DNA of 28,613 bases from an uncultured Lachnobacterium sp. (lineage in GTDB: Bacteria > Bacillota > Clostridia > Lachnospirales > Lachnospiraceae). Below, one piece after another: positions 6,313 to 14,008 of the stretch. Location of the stretch: assembly GCA_900543445.1 (NCBI GenBank), contig UQRC01000035.1, positions 1 through 28,613 on the forward strand. Direction: 5' to 3'. Position 1 is the stretch's first letter. Every line of letters begins with the position of its first letter. Under the pieces are notes generated by a model. That model had not been told where the DNA came from, did not search any database, and worked only from the letters and a program-made list of their open reading frames with translations. Both the position numbers and the translations under genes were made by a program.

Positions 6313-8730
6313 ATGTCAGAAGTTTACAACCACAAAGTGGTCGAGAAGAAGTGGCAGAAAGTCTGGGATGATGAGAAGGCTTTCGCCGCAACTAATGATT
6401 ACACAAAACCGAAATATTATGCTTTAGTCGAGTTCCCTTATCCATCAGGCCAGGGACTTCACGTAGGTCATCCAAGACCTTACACAGCTCTTGATATTGT
6501 TGCTCGTAAGAGAAGAATGCAGGGATACAACGTCCTTTATCCGATGGGATGGGATGCGTTCGGCCTTCCGACAGAGAACTATGCGATCAAGAACAAGATC
6601 CATCCGAAGATCGTTACTGAGAACAATGTAAAGCATTTTAAGAATCAGTTACATTCACTCGGTTATTCTTTCGACTGGGATCGTGAGATCAATACAACAG
6701 ATCCGAATTACTATAAATGGACACAGTGGATCTTCCTGAAATTATTTAAGGCAGGTCTTGCATACAAGAAGGAGATGCCGATCAACTGGTGTACTTCCTG
6801 CAAGGTCGGTCTTGCAAACGAGGAAGTAGTTAACGGTGTATGTGAGCGTTGTGGTTCTCCGGTTGTCCGCAAGGTGAAAAGTGAGTGGATGCTCAAGATT
6901 ACGGAGTATGCCGACAAACTGATCGAGGGATTAAATGATGTTGATTATATCGAGCGTGTCAAGGTTTCCCAGAAGAACTGGATCGGACGTTCTACAGGTG
7001 CAGAGGTTGATTTCCAGATCAAGGATACCGAGGATAAGCTTCGTATCTATACAACAAGATGTGATACATTATTCGGTGTTACTTATATGGTTGTCTCCCC
7101 GGAGCATCCATATCTTGATAAATACAAGGATCAGATCAAGAACTGGGAAGAGATCCTTGCATACCGTGAGCAGGCTTCCAGAAAGTCTGATTTTGAGCGT
7201 GCTGAGCTTGCCAAGGATAAGACCGGTGTCGCAATCGATGGACTTACTGCAATCAACCCGGTAAATGGTAAGGAAGTGCCGATCTGGGTATCTGATTATG
7301 TACTGATGAGTTACGGAACCGGAGCAATCATGGCCGTTCCTGCACATGATGAGAGAGACTGGGAGTTTGCTAAGAAGTTCAATCTTCCAATCATCCAGGT
7401 TGTTGCAAAAGATGGTGAAGAGGTTGACGTCAATGAAGCTGCATTTACTGACGTCGCAACCGGAGTTCTGATCAACTCGGATTTCTTAAATGGTCTTGAA
7501 GTAAAGGCTGCCAAGGAGAAGATGATCGCTTTCTTACAGGAGAAAGGCATCGGAGAGGCAAAGACAAATTATAAATTAAGAGACTGGGTATTCTCACGTC
7601 AGCGTTACTGGGGCGAGCCGATCCCGATCGTTCACTGTGACAAGTGTGGATATGTTCCACTTGATGAGAGTGAACTTCCGTTATTACTTCCGGAAGTTGA
7701 CAGTTATATGCCGACCGACAATGGTGAGTCACCGCTTGCTGCTATGACGGACTGGGTAAATACCACATGTCCATGCTGCGGCGGACCGGCTAAGAGAGAG
7801 ACTGATACGATGCCTCAGTGGGCTGGTTCTTCCTGGTATTTCCTGCGTTATACCGATCCGAACAATGAGGAAGCTTTAGCAAGCCCGGAGGCATTAAAAT
7901 ACTGGATGCCGGTTGACTGGTATAATGGTGGAATGGAGCATACAACGCTGCATCTTCTGTACTCCAGATTCTGGCACAAATTCCTCTACGATGAGAAGGT
8001 TGTTCCATGTCCGGAACCATACCAGAAGCGTACTTCACACGGTATGATTCTTGGTGAGAACGGTGAGAAGATGTCCAAGTCCAGAGGAAATGTTGTTAAC
8101 CCGGATGATATTGTCAACGAGTATGGTGCTGATACACTCCGTACTTATGAGATGTTCATCGGTGCGTTTGATCTTGCTGCATCATGGTCTGAGGATGGTG
8201 TTAAGGGATGCCGCAGATTCCTCGATCGTGTATGGAAATTACAGGATATCATGACGGATGAGGAAGGATATTCCAAGGATCTTGAAACTAAGATGCACCA
8301 GACCATCAAGAAGGTATCCAACGACTTTGAGAATCTGAAGTATAATACTGCGATCGCCGCAATGATGGCACTTTTGAATGATTTCTACAAGAAGGGATCT
8401 ATCACAAAAGGCGAGCTTAAGACGCTGATCATTCTTTTAAATCCGGTAGCTCCACATATCACAGAGGAGATGTGGCAGACCATCGGCTGCGAGGGAAGAG
8501 TATACCAGCAGACATGGCCGGAATTTGACGAGGCTAAGACAGTAGAGACTTCTGTTGAGATTGCGGTACAGATCAATGGTAAGGTAAAAGCTACTTTAGG
8601 CATCAATAAGGATGATCCGAAGGATGAAGTTATCGCCAAGGCCAAAGCGGCAATCGCTGATAAGCTGACAGGTAACATTGTAAAAGAAATCTATGTTCCT
8701 GGAAGACTTGTCAACATCGTGATGAAATAA
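6313..8730 (+). CDS. leuS: Leucyl-tRNA synthetase
   Basis: The 805-residue class I synthetase charges tRNA-Leu with leucine in the cytoplasm. The HIGH-type motif is HVGH (residues 50-53) within [19 protein letters not shown]. The KMSKS motif sits at residues 586-590 ([13 protein letters not shown]). Between them lie the zinc-binding-like CTSC...CERC segment near residues 160-180 and the CP1 editing domain. Its text includes [14 protein letters not shown], with the threonine-rich editing signature, and [20 protein letters not shown], which supplies the editing-site Asp. The anticodon-binding and C-terminal domains follow. Length is normal for bacterial LeuS. GAAGGAGG (6300-6307) lies 5 bases before the ATG. 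It is expressed from the T-box leader. Confidence 0.98.
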   Translation: MSEVYNHKVVEKKWQKVWDDEKAFAATNDYTKPKYYALVEFPYPSGQGLHVGHPRPYTALDIVARKRRMQGYNVLYPMGWDAFGLPTENYAIKNKIHPKIVTENNVKHFKNQLHSLGYSFDWDREINTTDPNYYKWTQWIFLKLFKAGLAYKKEMPINWCTSCKVGLANEEVVNGVCERCGSPVVRKVKSEWMLKITEYADKLIEGLNDVDYIERVKVSQKNWIGRSTGAEVDFQIKDTEDKLRIYTTRCDTLFGVTYMVVSPEHPYLDKYKDQIKNWEEILAYREQASRKSDFERAELAKDKTGVAIDGLTAINPVNGKEVPIWVSDYVLMSYGTGAIMAVPAHDERDWEFAKKFNLPIIQVVAKDGEEVDVNEAAFTDVATGVLINSDFLNGLEVKAAKEKMIAFLQEKGIGEAKTNYKLRDWVFSRQRYWGEPIPIVHCDKCGYVPLDESELPLLLPEVDSYMPTDNGESPLAAMTDWVNTTCPCCGGPAKRETDTMPQWAGSSWYFLRYTDPNNEEALASPEALKYWMPVDWYNGGMEHTTLHLLYSRFWHKFLYDEKVVPCPEPYQKRTSHGMILGENGEKMSKSRGNVVNPDDIVNEYGADTLRTYEMFIGAFDLAASWSEDGVKGCRRFLDRVWKLQDIMTDEEGYSKDLETKMHQTIKKVSNDFENLKYNTAIAAMMALLNDFYKKGSITKGELKTLIILLNPVAPHITEEMWQTIGCEGRVYQQTWPEFDEAKTVETSVEIAVQINGKVKATLGINKDDPKDEVIAKAKAAIADKLTGNIVKEIYVPGRLVNIVMK

Positions 8731-8774
8731 TTCCGTCAAGCAAAGAACGGAGAAATCACAATTATTATATATGA

Positions 8775-8810
8775 AAAAAGGGAAGCCAAAGAAAACGGCT
8801 TCCCTTTTTC
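8775..8810. terminator. Bidirectional terminator between leuS and the Cys-rich gene
   Basis: AAAAAGGGAAGCC (8775-8787) pairs with GGCTTCCCTTTTT (8797-8809) around a 9-base loop. A/T flanks on both sides let it end leuS on the plus strand and the small gene on the minus strand. Confidence 0.9.
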
Positions 8811-8820
8811 GTGAAACAGA

Positions 8821-9030
8821 TTAGCAAATGCTTCCGCATCCACCACCACAGTTACCGCACAGTAACAGGAGAATGATAATCCAGCAGCAATCATTTCCGC
8901 CACCGCATCCGTTATTGTTTAAGAAAGAACCGTTGCCACCGCAGCAGCAGAGAAGAAGGATGATCCAGATAATGGAATTGCATCCGCCCTCAGATGAACA
9001 TCCACAGTTTGTAGCAGCTAAATCACTCAT
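8821..9030 (-). CDS. Small Cys/Gly-rich membrane protein (high-cysteine HCB protein 13 type)
   Basis: The 69-residue product has 16 cysteines and many glycines, with two hydrophobic stretches: IIWIILLLCCCGG (about residues 19-31) and CCWIIILLLLCGNCGG (about 48-63). The halves look like an internal duplication, each a short membrane helix followed by a Cys/Gly cluster. Many Lachnospiraceae carry proteins of this style, annotated as chorion-class high-cysteine HCB protein 13. The name reflects composition only, and no function is established. GGAGGT (9041-9036) is 5 bases before ATG 9030, which fixes both start and strand. A Pro-rich frame on the opposite strand has no ribosome site and is a shadow. 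The gene is convergent with leuS and shares its terminator, and it is divergent from the citrate synthase operon. Spore-coat, metal-binding or peptide roles are all conceivable. Confidence 0.75.
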   Translation of the reverse strand: MSDLAATNCGCSSEGGCNSIIWIILLLCCCGGNGSFLNNNGCGGGNDCCWIIILLLLCGNCGGGCGSIC

Positions 9031-9110
9031 AAGTGACCTCCAATAAATATATTTACAATAGTAAGATATGTAGGTTTTGCAAAGAGGTTCCTGCTTTTTG
9101 AAAATATATA

Positions 9111-9139
9111 TTGACTTTAACGTGCTAAGTTGCTAAAAT
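9111..9139 (+). promoter_or_regulatory. Promoter of the citrate synthase-gntR-icd operon
   Basis: TTGACT (9111-9116, one mismatch), a 17-base spacer and TAAAAT (9134-9139, one mismatch) predict a transcript start near 9146, just before the palindromic operator. Confidence 0.7.
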
Positions 9140-9151
9140 GTATGCAAACAT

Positions 9152-9171
9152 AATAATTGTATACAATTATT
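9152..9171. promoter_or_regulatory. GntR/FCD-type operator, perfect 20-bp palindrome
   Basis: AATAATTGTATACAATTATT is its own reverse complement. The core TTGTATACAA is the classic operator type of FadR/FCD-subfamily GntR regulators, and a gene for such a regulator is the second gene of this operon. The site lies about 6-25 bases after the predicted transcript start, where a bound repressor would block transcription. A second, shorter palindrome TCATGCATGA (9171-9180) abuts it. Confidence 0.75.
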
Positions 9172-9199
9172 CATGCATGACAAAGGAGTGGTAAAACCG

Positions 9200-10582
9200 A
9201 TGAGAGATGTAGTGATGAATGACAAGACGAATCTGCTGCAGTTGGAGGAGCATTTCTATCAGCTGGTTGATGTAGATGAGCCAAATACCTTTCGTAATTT
9301 GTTCCCATATGAAGAGATCCCGAAGATCGCATTCAACGATCGTATCGTTCCCCATAATATGCCGGAAGATATCTGGATTACCGATACAACGTTCCGTGAT
9401 GGTCAGCAGTCACGTGCGCCGTACACAACAGAACAGATTGTCACCATCTACGACTATTTACATAAATTAGGCGGTCCTAAGGGTAAAATCCGTCAGAGTG
9501 AATTCTTCTTATACAGCAAGAAGGATAGAGATGCCGTATATAAATGTCTGGAGAGAGGATATAAATTCCCGGAAGTAACTTCCTGGATTCGTGCAAGTAA
9601 GCAGGATTTCCAGCTCGTTAAAGACATCGGCCTCAGAGAGACCGGAATTCTTGTCAGCTGTTCGGATTATCATATCTTTTATAAGATGAAGATGACAAGA
9701 CGTGAGGTTATGAACCTGTACTTAAGCGTGATTCGTGATTGCTTAGAAACCGGAATCAGCCCAAGATGTCATCTGGAAGATATCACCCGTTCTGATATCT
9801 ACGGATTTGTAATTCCGTTCTGTGTAGAGTTAATGAAGCTGCAGGATGAATACAAGATTCCAATCAAGGTTCGCGCCTGTGACACAATGGGATACGGAGT
9901 CAATTTCCCGGGTGCTGTAATTCCGCGAAGCGTGCCGGGCATCATCTATGGTCTGACTACACATGCAGGTGTGCCATCTTCACAGATTGAATGGCACGGA
10001 CATAATGATTTCTATAAAGCGGTCAATAATTCGACAACTGCATGGTTATACGGTGCAAGCGGCGTTAACTGTTCATTGTTTGGAATCGGTGAGAGAACCG
10101 GAAACACACCGCTGGAAGCTATGATCTTTGAGTATGCACAGCTGAAGGGAACATTAGATGGCATGGATACAACCGTGATTACGGAACTTTCCGAATATTT
10201 TGAGAAGGAGCTTGGATATAAACAACCGAGCAGAACGCCTTTTGTCGGAAGCAACTTTAATGTGACCAGAGCCGGCATTCATGCAGATGGACTGCTTAAG
10301 AACGAGGAAATTTACAATATTTTTGATACCGGTAAATTCTTGAATCGTCCGCCTCTTGTTGCGGTATCAAATACTTCCGGACTTGCCGGAATCGCGCATT
10401 GGATCAACAATTACTATCATCTGCCGGATGATCGTAAGGTGGATAAGAATTCTGCACTTGTCAAGCGTGTCAAGGAGTGGGTAGATGCGCAGTATGATGA
10501 CGGTCGTGTGACAGTCATCACAGATCAGGAACTTGTTGTAACAATTACCGATGTCTGTAAGGATCTTGGTATTGTATTATAA
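9200..10582 (+). CDS. HMGL-family synthase, probable Re-citrate synthase (related to 2-isopropylmalate/homocitrate synthase)
   Basis: The 460-residue protein belongs to the HMG-CoA lyase-like TIM-barrel family. TDTTFRDGQQSRAPYT (about residues 65-80) is the acetyl-CoA/metal entry motif with the metal-binding Asp. WHGHNDFYKAVNNS carries the HxH metal ligands. GIGERTGNTPLEAM is the closing barrel motif, and the C-terminal part has SNFNVTRAGIHADG. Isopropylmalate synthases have a longer C-terminal leucine regulatory domain that is absent here. The length and RQSEFFLYSKKDRDAV segment fit the anaerobe proteins shown in Clostridium kluyveri to be Re-citrate synthases. Sharing an operon with isocitrate dehydrogenase strongly favours citrate formation from oxaloacetate and acetyl-CoA. 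AAGGAG (9183-9188) is 11 bases before ATG 9200. An in-frame ATG at 9173 would precede that ribosome site and overlap the palindrome. Confidence 0.75.
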   Translation: MRDVVMNDKTNLLQLEEHFYQLVDVDEPNTFRNLFPYEEIPKIAFNDRIVPHNMPEDIWITDTTFRDGQQSRAPYTTEQIVTIYDYLHKLGGPKGKIRQSEFFLYSKKDRDAVYKCLERGYKFPEVTSWIRASKQDFQLVKDIGLRETGILVSCSDYHIFYKMKMTRREVMNLYLSVIRDCLETGISPRCHLEDITRSDIYGFVIPFCVELMKLQDEYKIPIKVRACDTMGYGVNFPGAVIPRSVPGIIYGLTTHAGVPSSQIEWHGHNDFYKAVNNSTTAWLYGASGVNCSLFGIGERTGNTPLEAMIFEYAQLKGTLDGMDTTVITELSEYFEKELGYKQPSRTPFVGSNFNVTRAGIHADGLLKNEEIYNIFDTGKFLNRPPLVAVSNTSGLAGIAHWINNYYHLPDDRKVDKNSALVKRVKEWVDAQYDDGRVTVITDQELVVTITDVCKDLGIVL

Positions 10583-10615
10583 CGCGAAATTCGATATTAT
10601 AATAAGGTGTTAATT

Positions 10616-11275
10616 ATGTCAGAAGATCATTCTTCGTTAAGCGCGAGAGTATTTCACGCGATTCGGGAAGATATATTAAATGGTAAATATCAGGCCAACG
10701 AGGAACTCAAGGAGAAATCCATCGGCGAGGAACTTGGCGTCAGCCGGACCCCGGTGCGAGAGGCGCTCCGCCAGTTGGAGCTTGAGGGACTGGTGCATAT
10801 TATTCCGAACAAAGGCGCCTTCGTAGAGGGAATTACATTAAAGGATGTCAAGGATATCTACGAGATTCGAGCTCTGCTTGAGGGGTTATGTGCACGTTGG
10901 GCGGCGGAAAACATTACGCAGGAGCAGATTGAGGAACTGGAAGAGAATGTTTTTCTTTCGGATTTCCATTTCTCAAAGGAAAATTGGGATCAGATGGTGG
11001 AACTTGATAACCGGTTTCATGAATTAGTCTATGAGGCCTGCGGAAGCAAGGAACTGACGCATGTTCTTCGTGATTACCATCATTATCTGCAGCGTATCCG
11101 CAAGATTACACTTGAGCAGAAAACACGTGCGCGTGCTTCTATGGATGAGCACCGCAGAATTGCTGAGGCGTTGAAGGCTAGAGATGCCAAGGCTGCAGAA
11201 AAATATGCAAGAGAGCATATCCGCAACACAATGGCTAACATGGATAAATATGGGTGGGAGAACCTAATGAAATAG
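10616..11275 (+). CDS. GntR family transcriptional regulator, FCD (FadR) subfamily
   Basis: The 219-residue protein has an N-terminal winged helix-turn-helix (residues about 8-75, with [16 protein letters not shown] and [20 protein letters not shown]). An all-helical FCD ligand domain follows (about 80-215, with [30 protein letters not shown] and [14 protein letters not shown]). FCD domains often bind small carboxylates through a metal held by Asp and His residues, several of which are present here. It lies 33 bases after the citrate synthase gene and 14 bases before icd. The operon therefore encodes its own probable repressor, and the ligand is likely a TCA-type acid (inference). ATG 10616 follows AAGG (10604-10607). 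An upstream GTG at 10607 is less likely because it overlaps that ribosome site. Confidence 0.9.
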   Translation: MSEDHSSLSARVFHAIREDILNGKYQANEELKEKSIGEELGVSRTPVREALRQLELEGLVHIIPNKGAFVEGITLKDVKDIYEIRALLEGLCARWAAENITQEQIEELEENVFLSDFHFSKENWDQMVELDNRFHELVYEACGSKELTHVLRDYHHYLQRIRKITLEQKTRARASMDEHRRIAEALKARDAKAAEKYAREHIRNTMANMDKYGWENLMK

Positions 11276-11289
11276 AAAAGGAGACGAAC

Positions 11290-12498
11290 ATGGACAAAAT
11301 TAAGATGACGACCCCTTTGGTCGAGATGGATGGAGATGAAATGACCAGAATCCTCTGGAAGATGATCAAAGATGAACTGCTTCTTCCTTTCATTGACTTA
11401 AAAACAGAGTATTATGACCTTGGCCTTGAGGAGCGTAACCGCACAAACGATCAAGTTACCATTGACTCTGCCAATGCAACAAAGAAGTATGGTGTTGCAG
11501 TAAAATGCGCAACCATCACTCCAAACGCTGCCAGAATGACAGAATATAACTTAAAAGAGATGTGGAAGAGTCCGAACGGAACAATTCGTGCGATGCTTGA
11601 TGGAACGGTATTTCGTGCGCCGATCGTTGTGAAAGGTATCGAGCCAAATGTTAAGACATGGGAGAAGCCAATCACGATTGCAAGACATGCATATGGTGAT
11701 GTCTATAAGGCAAGTGAGATGAAGATTCCTGGACCTGGAAAAGCCGAGCTCGTTTTTACTGCCGAGGATGGAACAGTTACACGAGAATTGATCCATGAGT
11801 TCAAGGGCGCTGGTGTGATCCAGGGACAGCACAACTTAAATGAGTCCATCACAAGCTTTGCGCATAGCTGCTTTAAGTATGCTTTGGATACGAAGCAGGA
11901 TCTGTGGTTTGCAACCAAGGATACGATCTCCAAGAAATATGACCATACCTTCAAGGATATTTTCCAGGAAGTGTATGACAATGATTATAAGGAAGCATTT
12001 GAGAAAGCCGGCATTGAGTATTTCTATACACTCATTGATGATGCGGTTGCCCGTGTTATGAAAGCAAAGGGCGGATTTATCTGGGCATGCAAGAACTACG
12101 ACGGCGATGTTATGAGTGATATGATCAGTTCTGCTTTTGGTTCTCTTGCTATGATGACTTCCGTATTGGTATCTCCTCACGGATATTATGAGTATGAGGC
12201 CGCTCACGGAACCGTTCAGAGACATTATTACAAGCACCTGAAAGGCGAGGAAACTTCTACAAACTCTGTCGCAACGATCTTTGCGTGGACCGGAGCGCTT
12301 AGAAAGAGAGGAGAGCTTGATCAGATTCCGGAGCTTTGTGCATTCGCAGACAAGCTTGAGAAAGCGTGTCTTGATACGATTGAGTCAGGTTCTATGACAA
12401 AGGATCTTGCTTTAATCACAACAATCGAAAATCCTACGGTTCTTAACAGTGAGAACTTTATCAAGGCAATCCGTGCCAATTTAGAGAAAACACTGTAA
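11290..12498 (+). CDS. icd: NADP-dependent isocitrate dehydrogenase, homodimeric (eukaryote-like) type
   Basis: The 402-residue protein decarboxylates isocitrate to 2-oxoglutarate. It belongs to the subfamily shared with mitochondrial enzymes, not the E. coli type. Signs are [13 protein letters not shown] at the N-terminus and the substrate motif [20 protein letters not shown], with its Ser-Asn and arginine cluster. The metal-site text [20 protein letters not shown] and [18 protein letters not shown] supplies Asp residues, and [20 protein letters not shown] is the cofactor loop. GGAG (11280-11283) precedes ATG 11290, 14 bases after the regulator gene. An upstream in-frame ATG at 11254 lies inside the regulator gene and lacks support. 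It is the third gene of the operon, and its product would supply 2-oxoglutarate for glutamate synthesis. No aconitase gene is in the window. Confidence 0.95.
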   Translation: MDKIKMTTPLVEMDGDEMTRILWKMIKDELLLPFIDLKTEYYDLGLEERNRTNDQVTIDSANATKKYGVAVKCATITPNAARMTEYNLKEMWKSPNGTIRAMLDGTVFRAPIVVKGIEPNVKTWEKPITIARHAYGDVYKASEMKIPGPGKAELVFTAEDGTVTRELIHEFKGAGVIQGQHNLNESITSFAHSCFKYALDTKQDLWFATKDTISKKYDHTFKDIFQEVYDNDYKEAFEKAGIEYFYTLIDDAVARVMKAKGGFIWACKNYDGDVMSDMISSAFGSLAMMTSVLVSPHGYYEYEAAHGTVQRHYYKHLKGEETSTNSVATIFAWTGALRKRGELDQIPELCAFADKLEKACLDTIESGSMTKDLALITTIENPTVLNSENFIKAIRANLEKTL

Positions 12499-12573
12499 TC
12501 AAAATTTTTTCAACAGTGAACTTCTTTGAATGATAACAAGATTACCCTGAGTTGATTTGGGAAAGTTTAGCGT

Positions 12574-12591
12574 ATGTTAAATTTTTCACAC
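12574..12591. promoter_or_regulatory. Rex-type operator upstream of rex
   Basis: ATGTTAAATTTTTCACAC fits the Rex consensus TTGTKAAnnnnTTMACAA at 12 of 14 fixed positions (TGTTAA, four bases, TTCACA). It ends one base before the -35 box. A partial copy, TTGTGTGAAAATCC, lies between -35 and -10. Autoregulation by Rex is known in several Firmicutes. Confidence 0.65.
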
Positions 12592-12592
12592 A

Positions 12593-12621
12593 TTGACAGT
12601 TTTGTGTGAAAATCCTATAAT
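12593..12621 (+). promoter_or_regulatory. Consensus promoter of rex
   Basis: Exact TTGACA (12593-12598) and exact TATAAT (12616-12621) with an ideal 17-base spacer, 49 bases before the rex start. Such a full-consensus promoter usually implies strong repression, in line with the adjoining Rex site. Confidence 0.95.
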
Positions 12622-12670
12622 TAACTTAGGGTTTTTGTTTTAACTTAACCGGGAATTGGAGGGTTAGATT

Positions 12671-13300
12671 TTGGAAAAAGAAATATCGCAGGCTGTCATA
12701 CGTCGAATGCCAAGATATTATCGTTATTTGGGGGAGTTGTTAGAGGAAGGTGTGGAGCGTATTTCTTCTAACGATCTTAGCCGCAGAATGCGTGTGACTG
12801 CGTCACAAATACGTCAGGATCTCAATAATTTTGGTGGATTCGGACAGCAGGGATATGGCTATAATGTACAATTTTTGTATGATGAGATTGGTAAGATCCT
12901 AGGATTAAATGAGACACATCATATTATTGTGATTGGAGCCGGAAATCTGGGTCAGGCGATCACAAATTATGTGAAATTTGAAAAATTTGGTTTTATTATT
13001 ACAGCGCTTTTTGATGTAAATCCAAAGCTCAAGGGACAGACGGTACGTGGAATTCCAATCTATCTGATGGATGAACTGGATCAGTATTGCAAGGATCATC
13101 CGGTTGATATTGCGGCACTCACGCTTCCGAAGGAGAAAGCGGATGAGACGGCTCAACATTTAGTCCAGCTTGGCGTCCATGCAATTTGGAATTTTGCACA
13201 TGTCGATCTTGATCTGAGTGATAATCAGGTGGTGGTTGAGAACGTTCATTTGTCGGATTCCTTAATGCAACTGTCCTATAATATTGTAAAGAATTCGTAA
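12671..13300 (+). CDS. rex: Redox-sensing transcriptional repressor Rex
   Basis: The 209-residue protein is of normal length. An N-terminal winged helix (residues about 5-75, with RRMPRYYRYLGELLEEGVER, VTASQIRQDLNNFGGFGQQG) is followed by a Rossmann NAD(H) domain with VIGAGNLGQAI (residues 87-97). A domain-swapped C-terminal helix closes it. Rex represses fermentation and energy genes when NAD+ is high and lets go when NADH binds. Translation starts at TTG 12671, seven bases after GGAGGG (12658-12663). No ATG in frame fits. It heads a cluster with the coiled-coil gene, nnr, alr and mazF, with no terminator seen between them. Confidence 0.97.
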   Translation: MEKEISQAVIRRMPRYYRYLGELLEEGVERISSNDLSRRMRVTASQIRQDLNNFGGFGQQGYGYNVQFLYDEIGKILGLNETHHIIVIGAGNLGQAITNYVKFEKFGFIITALFDVNPKLKGQTVRGIPIYLMDELDQYCKDHPVDIAALTLPKEKADETAQHLVQLGVHAIWNFAHVDLDLSDNQVVVENVHLSDSLMQLSYNIVKNS

Positions 13301-13386
13301 CGATTCAAAATTGTGATGAGACTTTTTAACACTGCGGATGGATATAAGATGATTTATAATCGACGAAGTTGTCAGAGGTAGTGTAA

Positions 13387-13998
13387 ATGAAGAATACAGA
13401 TGAATTTCGTAAAGCGTTAGAACATAAGAAACTGCCACTTCTAGTTCTGGATCAGAAATGGCACAGGCTTTTTGCAATCCACGGTAAGACGGATGAAATC
13501 CGAAATGCGGAGACGGAACTGAATAATTTGCTTGCGCGGCAGGGAAAGCTGAATTCTGATCTGAAAGATTACAAAAAGGTGAAGAATCAGCTGATGGACG
13601 AAATCGTTCAGAATATGGAAGGCTCTGACGGTAATGCTTCGGACAAGGAGAAGGTTCGCGACAAAGATAAGCGTATGATCGATGAACTCAATGAGAGAAT
13701 TGATGCGGCGGAGGCGGAACTTTTAGAACTGCCGCAGAAAATGAAACAGGTGAATGAGAACCTGATGATTCTGAGCATGGAATATTTCTATGCCAAGATT
13801 AAGATCAATACGCAGGAGTCCAAAGAGATTGAGGAGTGGATCAATCAGGTGCGCATTGATCTAAAGAAGAATATTATCAAGAAACAGAATCGCGACATCA
13901 ATAATCGTGAGATCTATGCATATCTGCATGATATCTGCGGACCGCAGGTGCTGGATCTGTTTGATGTCGAGATGGAAGCTTCGGATAAAGAAAGTTAG
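13387..13998 (+). CDS. Uncharacterised coiled-coil protein
   Basis: The 203-residue protein has no signal peptide, membrane segment or cysteine cluster. It starts with a short region, FRKALEHKKLPLLVLDQKWH. Residues about 30-65 and 85-165 are then highly charged, predicted helical and heptad-like (for example NAETELNNLLARQGKLNSDL and DELNERIDAAEAELLELPQK). The last part is YLHDICGPQVLDLFDVE. I do not recognise a named family. The gene lies 86 bases after rex, with TATAAT at 13355-13360 as a possible -10. It is 10 bases before the nnr start, so it is almost certainly co-transcribed with nnr and alr. Start ATG 13387 follows AGAGG at 13374-13378. Confidence 0.75.
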   Translation: MKNTDEFRKALEHKKLPLLVLDQKWHRLFAIHGKTDEIRNAETELNNLLARQGKLNSDLKDYKKVKNQLMDEIVQNMEGSDGNASDKEKVRDKDKRMIDELNERIDAAEAELLELPQKMKQVNENLMILSMEYFYAKIKINTQESKEIEEWINQVRIDLKKNIIKKQNRDINNREIYAYLHDICGPQVLDLFDVEMEASDKES

Positions 13999-14008
13999 GA
14001 GGATTGCC

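Noticed and set aside
8828..9046. Plus-strand 72-codon Pro/Gln-rich frame opposite the Cys-rich gene
   Set aside because: It has no ribosome site, while the minus strand has GGAGGT at ideal spacing and a product of a known composition type. The Pro/Gln content is the complement of Cys/Gly codons.
11836..12237. Minus-strand 133-codon frame inside icd
   Set aside because: It lies wholly antisense to a well-conserved enzyme and has no ribosome site or recognisable features. It is a by-product of codon use on the other strand.
12488..12528. Hairpin CACTGT/ACAGTG after icd as a terminator
   Set aside because: The stem is only six base pairs with a long A/T loop and no following T-run. Not convincing.
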